Source of the DNA: CAZUZS01 sp964624795
GTDB lineage: Bacteria; Calditrichota; Calditrichia; RBG-13-44-9
NCBI GenBank assembly: GCA_964624795.1
Contig: CAZUZS010000005.1
Coordinates: 46,499 to 110,498 of the forward strand
Reading direction: 5' to 3'
DNA length: 64,000 nt
Shown one piece after another: positions 1-9,053 of the stretch. Every line of letters starts with the position of its first letter. The first letter of the stretch is position 1. The notes beneath the pieces were generated by a model. That model had not been told where the DNA came from. It saw only the letters and a list, made by a program, of their open reading frames with translations, and made no database searches. A program made the position numbers and the translations under genes.

Positions 1-124
1 TGTGGTTTCGAATTTCCCCCCAAGCTGATGGCTGATTGCTGAAAGCCGATTGGATTATCCACATTACAACCTAATCCAAGGCGCCTCCCGTTTCTCCTTT
101 CACTTTTTACGTCTCTCCGGCATG

Positions 125-328
125 CTAAACCGGCCGCACATTAACCGCGCGGTCGCCTTTCATTTCGCGCTTTAAATCGAAGCCCACTGTGTCCCCTTCT
201 CTCAACTGCTGGCCGCGGAATTTAGGATGCACATCTTTCATATTAAAATAAACTTCATCCTCCTCGGCGGTGGTAATAAAACCGAATCCCTTCAGGTAGT
301 CGATCATTTTTATCATGCCTTTTTCCAT
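125..328 (-). CDS. cold shock domain protein (CspA family)
   Basis: A 67-residue protein consisting of one cold shock (OB-fold) domain, expected to bind single-stranded RNA or DNA in the cytoplasm. The RNP1-type motif KGFGFI lies at residues 13-18 and an RNP2-type motif VYFN at 26-29 (usually VFVH, so the aromatic positions are kept but the final His is Asn). The later L-x-E-G-D-x-V strand and A-x-N-V end also match the family. The ATG at 328 gives the usual three residues before the first strand; GGGGA lies 9 bases upstream. It is monocistronic at the window edge, with a long AT-rich region upstream on its own strand that could serve as the 5' leader common in cold-shock genes. The family is clear; cold inducibility is not shown. 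Confidence 0.9.
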   Translation of the reverse strand: MEKGMIKMIDYLKGFGFITTAEEDEVYFNMKDVHPKFRGQQLREGDTVGFDLKREMKGDRAVNVRPV

Positions 329-655
329 TTGATTTGTCCCCGATTTTGTGAATTAGATTTTACGGCAGTGAGGCGGTGGAATCAAGAAGGTATTGTTGTT
401 TATGGAGAGTCCGCAGCAATAAGATTCAGAGCAGAAGGTTTTAAACATATTTGTTTTTTGACGGGCAACAAATTTTTTTTTCTCTTGAAATTTAAATTCT
501 TTTTTCTTTCCTTTTAAAAGATCGTTAAAAGCTTTACAAATTGCTGAAATCATTTCCTCGGAGAAATTTATTTGGAGTTTTTCCGTGTTTTCGCCATTCG
601 CGCCATGAAAGTTTTACGTAATTATTCCATAAATAAAAAGATGAATGGAGCAATC
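329..655. other. intergenic region between divergent genes
   Basis: 327 bases separating the leftward cold shock gene from the rightward DUF3857 gene. It is AT-rich, with long A/T homopolymer stretches near 470-530. I see no convincing gene: two short open frames here have low-complexity Lys/Phe-rich translations and poor ribosome sites. It should hold two divergent promoters, but no clear -35/-10 pair stands out. Confidence 0.6.
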
Positions 656-2602
656 ATGTCACGAACCTATTTACCTGTAGTTGTTTTTTATCTCAGCCTG
701 ATTCTTATAATTTGTCAATCCGGCCAGGCGCAAGAAAAATGGGGGAAGGTTTCCAAAGAAGTGCTTGCAATGAAGGTGCTTCCGGAAGATTCCACCGCCC
801 CGGCGGCGGTGCTGTTTGATGTAGGCAAAATGGAGATTTCCAAAGATTTTACTATGGATCTGGAACGACATGTCCGGATAAAGATTTTGTCTGAGGAAGG
901 CAAGGAAGCAGCCAATATAAAAATCAGATACTGGCACAAAGACGAGATCAGAAATCTTGAGGCACATACCATTTTACCGGCCGGTAAGAAAATAAAAATC
1001 AAAAAGAATCAAATATTTGAGGAGGAACTAAAAAATTACTACAAACAAAAGGTGTTTGCCATTCCCGGTGTTGAAGTTGGTTCGGTTATCGAATACAAAT
1101 ACAAACTACACAGCGAATATTTGCAAACGCTTGAACCCTGGTTTTTCCAGAACGAATATTACACGAAGCTCAGCAAAATAAGTGTCTCTATTCTCCCCGG
1201 TTTTAATTACACCGCTTTTCAAAGGAATATATTTGGGGAAGAAGCTTCACCAACCGAAGAAGATTTTATTATACCGGGGGTTGTGGCGAAATCCGGGAGA
1301 ACTTTCACCTGGGAATTGGCAAATCTGCCCGGCATAAGCAAGGAACCTTATATGCTTACCATGGATGATTACCGGATGGCGCTTTTCTTTCAATTAACCG
1401 AATATCGTGACCCCTGGTCCAAGTACACTTTTATAAAGACCTGGGATGATCTCTCAGAAAAACTGAGCAATGTATACGAAGAATATTCTGAGGGGAACGG
1501 AAAGGTAAAGGAAAATGCTGCCAACCTCACTACAGATATTCCTGCGTTGCCCGGAAAAGTAAAGCAAATATATAATTTTGTCCGCGATGAAATTGAAACG
1601 AATTGGATTTCCACAATTTATCCCCATAACAAGCCGCAAGACGTTCTCGAAAAGAGGAAAGGGACACCAACCGAAAAGAATTTTCTTCTCCTCAGTCTCT
1701 TGAGATCTGCCGGCATAGACGCAAAACCGGTCCTGATCAGTACTCGCCGAAACGGCGAGCTTATTGAAAACTGGCCGCAACTGGCTCAGTTCGATCGTGT
1801 TATCGTTACTGCGGAGGCCGGCTCCCAAAAATATTTTATGGACGCAGCCGACAAATATTGTCCGTTTTGCACGCTGCCGAAAAATGATCTTGTAAAGAAG
1901 GGATTTCTTATCAATGGAAAAAGGGGGGATCTGGTTAGTATTCCACCGCCGGAAATCAAAAATCTTAAATCCGTTAAAGGTGAAATTGAATTGGATTCTG
2001 AAGGCAATTTGCATGGGAAATACCTTATGCAATTGCAGGGATATGAAAGCGTAGCGATGCGGGAATATTTAAATAAAAGCGATGTGAAAGAATATCTTTC
2101 CGACTGGCTGACCGATCAATTTGCGGATGCAAAACTGGATACATTCGAGATAGTTCGGCTGGATTCCGTTGAAGTTCCATTTGAAATCACATTAGATTTT
2201 TCTGTTCCGCAATTTGCTCAGGTGGCTAATGATAAGATTTACTTACCGGTACCCTTCTTAAACTCCCAGCGGGAAAACCCCTTTCGCCGGGCAAAGCGTT
2301 CTTTTGCGGTGGACTATGATTATACGCGCGAAAATTCAGAGAATATTGTCTTGAACTTACCGAATGGATATGAGGTAATTGAGTCGCCCGCCCATAGACA
2401 ATTAAACATAAAAGGCGCGAATTACATTCTCGATTGTACACAAGAGGAAAATAGGCTGAAAGTAAGCCGAACATTTCGTTTGGGTAAAATGGTTTTCTTT
2501 CCGGTTGAATATAGCGCGCTGCGAAATTTTTATAGTGAAGTGGTCACGGCGGATCAAAGTCAATTGGTGCTTCAGCAAAAGACGGAATCCGTGGAAAATT
2601 GA
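656..2602 (+). CDS. secreted DUF3857 / transglutaminase-fold protein lacking the catalytic triad
   Basis: A 648-residue exported protein. The ATG at 656 is preferred over an upstream TTG at 572 because it has GGAG 5 bases upstream and opens directly into a signal peptide (hydrophobic stretch about residues 5-22, ending QSGQA). The N-terminal half has the beta-rich DUF3857 pattern. A transglutaminase-like core follows (about 290-420), with TRRNG, then FDRVI, then DAAD at the positions of the conserved blocks. The usual catalytic Cys (GDCKD in the next gene) is replaced within KGTPTEKN, and the His of NHVI by Arg; only the Asp equivalent remains. It is therefore probably a non-enzymatic, possibly peptide- or glycan-binding member. 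It lies 59 bases before a related gene that keeps the triad. Function is unknown; envelope location is inferred. Confidence 0.8.
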   Translation: MSRTYLPVVVFYLSLILIICQSGQAQEKWGKVSKEVLAMKVLPEDSTAPAAVLFDVGKMEISKDFTMDLERHVRIKILSEEGKEAANIKIRYWHKDEIRNLEAHTILPAGKKIKIKKNQIFEEELKNYYKQKVFAIPGVEVGSVIEYKYKLHSEYLQTLEPWFFQNEYYTKLSKISVSILPGFNYTAFQRNIFGEEASPTEEDFIIPGVVAKSGRTFTWELANLPGISKEPYMLTMDDYRMALFFQLTEYRDPWSKYTFIKTWDDLSEKLSNVYEEYSEGNGKVKENAANLTTDIPALPGKVKQIYNFVRDEIETNWISTIYPHNKPQDVLEKRKGTPTEKNFLLLSLLRSAGIDAKPVLISTRRNGELIENWPQLAQFDRVIVTAEAGSQKYFMDAADKYCPFCTLPKNDLVKKGFLINGKRGDLVSIPPPEIKNLKSVKGEIELDSEGNLHGKYLMQLQGYESVAMREYLNKSDVKEYLSDWLTDQFADAKLDTFEIVRLDSVEVPFEITLDFSVPQFAQVANDKIYLPVPFLNSQRENPFRRAKRSFAVDYDYTRENSENIVLNLPNGYEVIESPAHRQLNIKGANYILDCTQEENRLKVSRTFRLGKMVFFPVEYSALRNFYSEVVTADQSQLVLQQKTESVEN

Positions 2603-2661
2603 CAGGCTGATTTAACTGGACCTGAGCTCTGCATATCTATTTTCATGGAAGGAGTCGACGG

Positions 2662-4554
2662 GTGCGTATTTATTTCTTAGTATTACTCGCAATCATGATT
2701 TTTCCTGTTGTTCGTGCACCGGAAGTTACGGCAGCATCCGGTGCGGAAAATCCAGACGCAATCGTCATTTTGGACGAAATCGGGTTTCATGTAAAGAATA
2801 TAAATTCTGCTGTTCTGAATATTCATAGAAAAGTGCAGGTTCTAAGGGAAAAGGGCAAGGAATTCGGCCGGTTTAGCGTAACCGAGGATAAGTACAGGAA
2901 ATGCAAAAAAATTAAGGCCACGATTCTGGACATGGACGGGAAGAAGTTAAAAGAATTGAAAAAGGACGACATTCTTGAGGCCAACCTTTCGCCGGGCAGC
3001 ACAATTTATGATGATAATAAATATAAGTTGGTTGAAATGGTCTGGCCCAGATTTCCCTATATTTTGGATCTTGAATATGAGGTTGAGTACAGCTCGATAT
3101 TCATCTGGCCGGATTGGTATCCACAGGAGGATGTGCCGGTCATGAGATCCGTTTACCGCCTCATTTTGGACGGGCCGGTAAAATACCAGACGTTCGCTCG
3201 CGGAATCGATATTTCGCCGGATGAATCTCGGGATGGAAATAAGCAAACGCTAACCTGGATATTGGAAAACCTTGAACCTCGCACACGGGAAGACTGGATG
3301 CCGCCGGAAGACCGCTATCAGAAATACCTGCTGTTTTCTCCGGCTATATTTGAATTGGATGGCTACCAGGGCTCATCCGATTCCTGGGCAACTTTTGGGG
3401 CCTGGTTTCATAAGTTGTCAAATGGGCGAACCACGCTGACTCCGGAGATGCAGGAGCAGGTCCGGATGTTGGTAGCGGAGTGTAGCTCTGACCGGGAGAA
3501 GATTCAGAAACTATATGCATTTCTTCAGGAATACACCCGGTATGTTTCCATCTCGTTGGGGATCGGCGGCTGGCAGCCGCATTCCGCTGAATCGGTTTGC
3601 GCCAGCAAATACGGCGATTGTAAGGATCTCTCTGCTTTTATGGTGGCAATGGCAAATTATGCCGGAATTAAGGCCTACCCGGCACTGGTGAAAACACGCG
3701 ATACGGGTGTGGTTCAATGCGATTTTCCAGCCAACCAGTTCAATCATGTCATTGCATTTGTTCCGTTTTCCGAGGACACCATGTGGCTGGAATGTACGGC
3801 AGATTACCTGGCAGCCGGGGAATTACCGCCCGATGATGAAGGCAGCTCTGTTCTTGCGATCACTGAGAAAGGCGGCGAAATCGTACGCACTCCCTCCAGT
3901 ACCGCCGGAGAAAATGTCCAGAGCAGCCTGATTATGGCGAACCTGGAGAACGATGGTTCGCTCCGGTTTAGTGGGACTGTTAAATTCACGGGCAACCGTG
4001 CGTCTTTGGGCCGGGGGAAGTTACTTACCGATGAAAGAAAGGATATTCTGCAAATATTTTCCACCGATTATCTCGCCAGGCATCTCACTTCGCCGACTTT
4101 GCAATCCTGCAACTTCACAAATCTTTCCGATAATTACGACCATCCACTGGTTGGGGAATTCAGTGGAACAGTTAAGAAGTATGCGGTTTGCTCTTCCCAA
4201 CGTATATTTTTCAACCCCGCATTGCTTAACCGCCAAACAGCTTCCGATTTGCCAGATGAAGAAGAGAGACAATTCGCGGTAAGTTACCGCTATCCTTATA
4301 TCACCATCGATACCGTGCAAATAGTGCTTCCAGCCGGTTACAAACCTGAAGCTGTTCCGGAACCGCTGGAAATTGCGGCCTCCTTTGGGAGGTATATTTC
4401 AACCAATGAAATTGCGGACGGCCAGTTGACCTACATCAGGGAAATAGCGATTTACCACAAGCAAATTTCCCCGGATGATTACCAGGAATATCGGTCGTTT
4501 ATGAAGCAGGTTATAAAGAATGATAAGGCTAAATTTGTGCTGAACCGGATGTAA
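2662..4554 (+). CDS. secreted DUF3857 / transglutaminase-like cysteine peptidase fold protein
   Basis: A 630-residue exported protein with the same architecture as its upstream neighbour: signal peptide (about 1-25), DUF3857 domain, transglutaminase core, and a C-terminal beta domain. The complete Cys-His-Asp triad is visible: Cys320 in YGDCKD, His362 in FNHVI and Asp381 in ECTAD. It could therefore act as a periplasmic amidase, peptidase or crosslinking enzyme; the substrate is unknown. It starts at GTG 2662, preceded by GGAAGGAG 7 bases upstream, and probably shares a transcript with the preceding gene (59-base gap). Such pairs of DUF3857 proteins are common in Bacteroidota relatives. The family call is firm; the activity is inferred from the triad. 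Confidence 0.85.
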   Translation: MRIYFLVLLAIMIFPVVRAPEVTAASGAENPDAIVILDEIGFHVKNINSAVLNIHRKVQVLREKGKEFGRFSVTEDKYRKCKKIKATILDMDGKKLKELKKDDILEANLSPGSTIYDDNKYKLVEMVWPRFPYILDLEYEVEYSSIFIWPDWYPQEDVPVMRSVYRLILDGPVKYQTFARGIDISPDESRDGNKQTLTWILENLEPRTREDWMPPEDRYQKYLLFSPAIFELDGYQGSSDSWATFGAWFHKLSNGRTTLTPEMQEQVRMLVAECSSDREKIQKLYAFLQEYTRYVSISLGIGGWQPHSAESVCASKYGDCKDLSAFMVAMANYAGIKAYPALVKTRDTGVVQCDFPANQFNHVIAFVPFSEDTMWLECTADYLAAGELPPDDEGSSVLAITEKGGEIVRTPSSTAGENVQSSLIMANLENDGSLRFSGTVKFTGNRASLGRGKLLTDERKDILQIFSTDYLARHLTSPTLQSCNFTNLSDNYDHPLVGEFSGTVKKYAVCSSQRIFFNPALLNRQTASDLPDEEERQFAVSYRYPYITIDTVQIVLPAGYKPEAVPEPLEIAASFGRYISTNEIADGQLTYIREIAIYHKQISPDDYQEYRSFMKQVIKNDKAKFVLNRM

Positions 4555-4646
4555 AATATTTGGGGAATAACCAGCACGCACTCAATAGAAGAAATTGAGA
4601 CGAAGTAATCTGATCATCTTTATCAGGTTTTCATCTCTTTGTTTGA

Positions 4647-4675
4647 TTGACAATGCTACCCATCGACGGTAAAAT
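4647..4675 (+). promoter_or_regulatory. sigma70-type promoter
   Basis: A perfect TTGACA at 4647-4652 is followed after exactly 17 bases by TAAAAT at 4670-4675. It lies in the 243-base gap before the TonB-C lipoprotein gene and would start transcription near 4682, about 115 bases ahead of the start codon. Seen in sequence; activity not tested. Confidence 0.6.
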
Positions 4676-4797
4676 CTATTTTGTTTTTGAGAAGGAGATG
4701 ATTCTGTTTAAATTCATTCCGGTTCTGTAGTTGTTCTTTTGCGGATGATGGGGGAAATTTTTGTTGTCTTTGTGTTACAAGAAAGATTGATATCATT

Positions 4798-5271
4798 ATG
4801 AAGACACTTTTGACGGTGGCATTGGCTGCGATCTTCTTTTTGTTGCCAGGCTGTTCATCGAACAAATACCAGCCCAAATTTTATTCCAGGGAAGACTATT
4901 CTTTCAAAAAGCTGCCGGCCCTTTACGAGAAGGTGCCTTACATTGAAGGGCCGCAGGTTCAAAGGTTTATTGTGAAACTGGAAAAGCCGGTAATGCCGGA
5001 AAATTTTAAACAGCTCGGCGTGGTGGGCAGGGTAATCTGCCATCCGTTAATCGATGAAAATGGTAAGGTGGAAGCGGTTTACGTTAAAAAGCCGCTGCAT
5101 CCATCGCTGGACGAGGCGGCGATTGAGGCAGTGAAGGAATCAAAATTTCGTACCCTGGCAGAAGTGACCGGCAATAAGGGCAAATACTCCCTGGCGGTGC
5201 CGTTTGATTTTTACCTGGTTTATGAGAGAGACCTGGATTACTTCTTCAAACACAAGAATGAGAAAAAGTGA
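4798..5271 (+). CDS. lipoprotein with TonB C-terminal-like domain
   Basis: A 157-residue lipoprotein. A hydrophobic leader (residues 4-17) ends in a lipobox (L-P-G-C), with Cys19 the lipidated residue. The following Ser-Ser-Asn does not suggest inner-membrane retention. Residues about 65-140 resemble the TonB C-terminal domain: G-V-V-G-R-V at the first strand, then D-E-N-G-K-V, then a hydrophobic A-A-I-E-A-V helix before a K-F strand and a V-P-F-x-F end. Isolated TonB-C lipoproteins occur in FCB bacteria and may contact outer-membrane or periplasmic partners; there is no TonB-dependent receptor or ExbBD gene nearby. A consensus-like promoter lies about 120 bases upstream. Family confidence is good; the role is unknown. 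Confidence 0.75.
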   Translation: MKTLLTVALAAIFFLLPGCSSNKYQPKFYSREDYSFKKLPALYEKVPYIEGPQVQRFIVKLEKPVMPENFKQLGVVGRVICHPLIDENGKVEAVYVKKPLHPSLDEAAIEAVKESKFRTLAEVTGNKGKYSLAVPFDFYLVYERDLDYFFKHKNEKK

Positions 5272-5332
5272 ACTGCTGCCACAGAATACGGCTCCTGCGC
5301 CTCAATATTCCAGATTTACATAACGCCATTTT

Positions 5333-5734
5333 TCATTTATCTCCCAAAATCTTTACCCACACCTTACGGTTCCTGGGACCGTCGAATTCGCAAAAATAGA
5401 TTCCCTGCCAGGTGCCGAACTGTATTTTCCCGCCGTCAATAATCACTGCCAGCGAAGGCCCGAAGAGTGACGATTTGATGTGGGCCGGCGAGTTCCCCTC
5501 CATGTGATGGTAATTGTCCTGAAACGGGATGATCTTGTTCACTTCCATCAGAATATCCCGTACCACACTGGGATCGGCGTTTTCGTTGATGGTAATGCCG
5601 GCTGTGGTGTGGGGCACAAAGATCTGGCAGATGCCGGACATAGTGCCGCTCTCGCTGATCACCTCCTCAATCTGGCGGGTGATGTCGATAAACTCGGTTC
5701 GCGAGTTGGTTTTAACAGACAAATGTTTAAACAT
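5333..5734 (-). CDS. yjbQ: YjbQ family protein (UPF0047)
   Basis: A 133-residue protein matching the compact UPF0047/YjbQ family, which forms trimers and has weak thiamine phosphate synthase activity in the characterised members; the physiological role is unsettled. Diagnostic blocks are the PHTTAGITINENADP segment (residues about 41-55), the YHHMEGNSPAHI block with its metal-ligating histidines (about 75-86), and the C-terminal GTWQGIYFCEFDGPR block. Length is normal (130-140). The start at 5734 has GGAGG 7 bases upstream. It stands alone, convergent with the lipoprotein gene to its left, and has no thiamine genes around it. Confidence 0.92.
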   Translation of the reverse strand: MFKHLSVKTNSRTEFIDITRQIEEVISESGTMSGICQIFVPHTTAGITINENADPSVVRDILMEVNKIIPFQDNYHHMEGNSPAHIKSSLFGPSLAVIIDGGKIQFGTWQGIYFCEFDGPRNRKVWVKILGDK

Positions 5735-5886
5735 GTGTCGACCTCCTCTGGAAATAGATTTACATTCTTAAGCGCCCCAATAAGAAGCAGGCACAATCTC
5801 AAGTAAAATAGGCGCCTAAAACAGGCAGGATATCATTGCCGCTACCGGTGCGCGGTTTGGAGAGCCTTGCGCGCCCGATAGTCGAC

Positions 5887-7149
5887 TCAGGTCTTCAGTT
5901 TTTTCTTGCGGGCCGCGGGAAAAAGGATATTGTTCAAAATCAGCCGGTAGCCGGGTGAATTTTTGTGAAGCTCCAGTTGGGTAGGGGGATCGCCCACCGC
6001 GTGAGTGTAATCTTCCGGGTCGTGCCCGCCATAAAAAGTGAATGTGCCTTTTCCCAGGTTTCCGTGAATATATTTCACCTCGTTGGTGCCTTCCACTTCC
6101 CCCATAATGATCACCGAAGGCTTGATTTTACTGCGGTTGAACATGGTGGTTTGTCCCATGAAACCTTTCACCACATCCACATGATCCTGGGTGAGCATGG
6201 TGGGCACCGGGTCGTATTTGGCGGAAAATTCGAACAGTGTAAAATAGTCCGTGTCCGGGTCGCGCAGGCGCGGTGCAAAACTCGGCGGAATGTCGATGTC
6301 AGAGAATTCATATAGATTGGGATCGGTGTACAGCTTGAAATTCTGAAATGCCAGGCACTTGCTGAAGTCCAGTTTTTGTTGATAATTGGGGTCGGGCGGT
6401 GTGCCGTCAAATGGGACATCAACGATATCGACCCCCTCGGCAGCCAGGGCAATGTCCAGCGCATCGGTGGCGGAGCACATGGCGAACAGAAAACCGCCGT
6501 CGTCAACATACTGGCGAATCACATGGGCAACTGCCTTTTTCTCTTCCGAAACCGATGGATAACCGAGTTTGGCGGCCAGCGCCTCATTCACCTGCACATC
6601 GTGAATATACCAGGGCGCATTCCGGAAGCTTCCGTAAAATTTCCCATATTGCCCGGTGAAATCCTCGTGGTGCAAATGCAGCCAATCGTAATCGGAAAGT
6701 TTTCCCGCCAGCACTTCTTCATCATAAATCTTATCGTAGTCGATCTCGGAGTAGGTGAGCGCCAGGGTTACCGCATCATCCCACGGCTGCTTATTTGGCG
6801 GCGTGTAAACGGCAATCTTGGGCGCCTTTTCCAGCAGCACCCGATCCATATTTTCCTGCTCGATGGTGGCATAAATCTGGTTGACAGCACTGCCATCAAT
6901 TTTCTCTGTTTTCACTCCACGGATCAGGCACTCACTTTCCAGGCCCGGGAATTCCTGTATCAGGAAGGAACCGCCGCGATAGTTGAGCAGCCATTCCACG
7001 TTGATGTCTTTTTTCAATGTCCAGTAGGCGATGCCATACGCCTTAAGGTGATCGGTCTGGCTCAGGTCCATGGGAATGAGGATATACTGGGCAAAGGCAC
7101 CTTCAATAAATAGAAAAAGAAAGATGAAAATATATGATATTGCTCTCAT
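5887..7149 (-). CDS. secreted conserved protein of the 'asparagine synthetase B'-annotated family
   Basis: A 420-residue exported protein (hydrophobic leader residues 4-20, ending GAFA). It closely resembles a family conserved in Bacteroidota and relatives whose database name, asparagine synthetase B, appears to be a misnomer: none of the AsnB hallmarks (N-terminal Cys, SGGxDS pyrophosphatase loop) is present. Highly conserved stretches include HLKAYGIAYW near the N-terminus, LHLHHEDFTGQYGKF (about 156-170), GGFLFAMCSATDALDIALA, and FYGGHDPEDY near the C-terminus. The order of strands and the GG-hairpin before a reactive-looking Cys recall a class I glutamine-amidotransferase-like (ThuA-like) fold, which is inference. 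Its start overlaps the stop of the upstream TPR gene by 4 bases, so the two are translationally coupled and likely work together in the envelope. Confidence 0.75.
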   Translation of the reverse strand: MRAISYIFIFLFLFIEGAFAQYILIPMDLSQTDHLKAYGIAYWTLKKDINVEWLLNYRGGSFLIQEFPGLESECLIRGVKTEKIDGSAVNQIYATIEQENMDRVLLEKAPKIAVYTPPNKQPWDDAVTLALTYSEIDYDKIYDEEVLAGKLSDYDWLHLHHEDFTGQYGKFYGSFRNAPWYIHDVQVNEALAAKLGYPSVSEEKKAVAHVIRQYVDDGGFLFAMCSATDALDIALAAEGVDIVDVPFDGTPPDPNYQQKLDFSKCLAFQNFKLYTDPNLYEFSDIDIPPSFAPRLRDPDTDYFTLFEFSAKYDPVPTMLTQDHVDVVKGFMGQTTMFNRSKIKPSVIIMGEVEGTNEVKYIHGNLGKGTFTFYGGHDPEDYTHAVGDPPTQLELHKNSPGYRLILNNILFPAARKKKLKT

Positions 7150-9035
7150 GGTATCTCGGTTGGTTTTTGTTCTCTCAGGTTTTTCATGCGTTCCCTGGCC
7201 CGGTCGACAAACAGGCTATTGGGATAATCTTCCAAAAGTTGCTGGTAAATTTTGAATGCGTCGGCGGGCCGGTTTAGTTGTTTATCCATAATGGAAGCCA
7301 GCATGAACAGGTGTTCGTCAGCGTAATTGCTTAGGCTTGAATCGCGGATGGCGCTGTTTGCGAAATCCAGGGCCGGCGGAATCTCCTTTAATTCCAGCGC
7401 CAGCCTGGTCATTTCGGAGTAGGCGTCCGATTTAACCAGCGGCGGGACAGATTCTGTTTGCACGATCTTTGAAAACTTCTTGATCGCCTCCGATTTTTTT
7501 CGCTGGAAAACGAGGAGATCTGCTTCCGAGAGCATGTCCCGCACTTCCGGAAGGCTCTGAACCTGGCTCATCCGCATCTGGAGTTCCAGGGCATTGTTGG
7601 TAACGTCGGCCTGCAGACCTTCCTTCTGAATGATGCGATTGATGGTGTCTCCGGCTTTTTCCCAATCCTTCATAAAATAATAGGTTTGTGCGGTCTGCAG
7701 CAGTGCTTCTCCCTGATGACCGGGCTGGCTGATATTCTGGTAAGTCGCCAGCGCCTGGCCCAACTGCCCCCTGATAAGATAGCATTCCCCCAACTTCAGT
7801 GCAGCCATATCCCTGTATTCGTTTGAAATGGACTTTGCACTGGTCAGATCAGAAAAAATGTCAGCGGCCCGGTCCACATCAAAAAAATAATCCAGGTAAA
7901 ATACACCTTTCAGATAGGATAACCTGGCCAGATCGGGATGCGTCGGGAATTTGGATTGCACCGTTTCGATCAGCTTCAGTGCTTCGTCCGCGTAACTGGT
8001 GTTCCCGCTGTTTTTTGCCAGGCTGAACAGGGTGGTAACTGCACCGCTGTAGGCAACCATCGCGGATTTCGAACCGGGCTGTTTATCGATAATTATACGA
8101 TAGGTCTGCAGCGCAATATTGTAGCTGGAATCCAGCTCGGCGGCGCGGGCAAATTGAAGCAGGTAGTTGCCTTCAGAGTCTTGGTTTTCAAGCTGCTGGT
8201 AGATTTCAAAAGCTTTATCAAAATCGCGGTAGCGCTGGTAAAGTTGTGCCATCAAAAGATGAATGTCCGTCGACTGTTTCGATTTCCGGGCTTCATCTTC
8301 CAGCATTTTGAACAGTGCCGGCCGTTCCTCCGGTTCAAGCTGGAAGGAGAGAATTCGGTTGAATATGAACGCTCGCTGTTCCGGCTGTTTTTCCAGGTAT
8401 TTTAAATAATTCCGGGTTGCCTGCGCATACATAAGCCGGCTTTGATAGATGGCGGCAATATTTTGGTAAAGGTGATAAGCGTTTGGTATGTCCCTGATGG
8501 CCTGTTCGTAAACAGCGATTGCATCGTCAGACAGCCGGTTCTGCAACATGGCGTTGGCTACCTGGTTATAAACGCCCATATCCCCCGGATGCGCCTGTAA
8601 TATCCGGTTCCAGATATCCTGCGCCTCCTCCCGTTTGTCCTGTTGAAATAAAACTTTGGCGCGGTCGATCTGGTAGATGTAATTCTGTGGTTCGCGTTTA
8701 ATCATTATGGAGACAAGCGAATCCGCGGATTGGGTACGAGAAATGGTCAAATAAGCCCGCAGCAGCCACTGGTAGTAAATCTCATTTGTCGGGTTGCGTC
8801 GAAGCAGGTCTTCCAGGATGGAAATAGCATTATCGTACCGGTTCATGTTCATGTAGCTTTGGGCAGATCGGAAAAGCTGCTGGTCCCGCCGTGCCGTGGA
8901 ATTTTGAAGAAGCTGGGAGTTTCGGGCCTTGGCAGCATTTTTCTTCAACTGGTCCAAGGCGTTCGCCTGGGAAAAAAGCGGCTGTATTGCGAGAACTGAA
9001 ATTATCGCAAACACCAACAATGAAAATCTTTTCAT
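7146..9035 (-). CDS. periplasmic TPR protein
   Basis: A 629-residue exported protein. A signal peptide (residues about 1-26, ending SQANA) precedes an array of about 14 tetratricopeptide-like helical hairpins (residues 50-620), with recurrent Y-x-x-A-I-x-x-Y/L signatures such as RYDNAISILEDLL and DDAIAVYEQAI. No catalytic domain is visible, so it probably acts as a protein-interaction scaffold. The downstream gene (the secreted asparagine synthetase B-like protein) overlaps it by ATGA, a pairing I also recall from Bacteroidota genomes. The C-terminus resembles YbgF/BamD-type repeats (F-x-I-Y-Q-x-L-L-x-x-Y-P-x-S), a common outer-membrane-associated TPR form. Role unknown. Confidence 0.85.
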   Translation of the reverse strand: MKRFSLLVFAIISVLAIQPLFSQANALDQLKKNAAKARNSQLLQNSTARRDQQLFRSAQSYMNMNRYDNAISILEDLLRRNPTNEIYYQWLLRAYLTISRTQSADSLVSIMIKREPQNYIYQIDRAKVLFQQDKREEAQDIWNRILQAHPGDMGVYNQVANAMLQNRLSDDAIAVYEQAIRDIPNAYHLYQNIAAIYQSRLMYAQATRNYLKYLEKQPEQRAFIFNRILSFQLEPEERPALFKMLEDEARKSKQSTDIHLLMAQLYQRYRDFDKAFEIYQQLENQDSEGNYLLQFARAAELDSSYNIALQTYRIIIDKQPGSKSAMVAYSGAVTTLFSLAKNSGNTSYADEALKLIETVQSKFPTHPDLARLSYLKGVFYLDYFFDVDRAADIFSDLTSAKSISNEYRDMAALKLGECYLIRGQLGQALATYQNISQPGHQGEALLQTAQTYYFMKDWEKAGDTINRIIQKEGLQADVTNNALELQMRMSQVQSLPEVRDMLSEADLLVFQRKKSEAIKKFSKIVQTESVPPLVKSDAYSEMTRLALELKEIPPALDFANSAIRDSSLSNYADEHLFMLASIMDKQLNRPADAFKIYQQLLEDYPNSLFVDRARERMKNLREQKPTEIP

Positions 9036-9053
9036 AATTTAAATCCGTTTTGA

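Noticed and set aside
1..124. Possible repeat (GCTGATGGCTGATTGCTGAAAGC) at the left edge
   Set aside because: Too short and truncated by the window to tell from chance.
353..553. 66-codon minus-strand frame upstream of the cold shock gene
   Set aside because: Low-complexity Lys/Phe-rich product in a very AT-rich stretch, ribosome site too close to the start, and no family resemblance; more likely the leader of the cold shock gene.
572..655. Upstream TTG start for the first DUF3857 gene
   Set aside because: It would place 28 basic residues before the signal peptide; the ATG at 656 has a better ribosome site and a normal leader.
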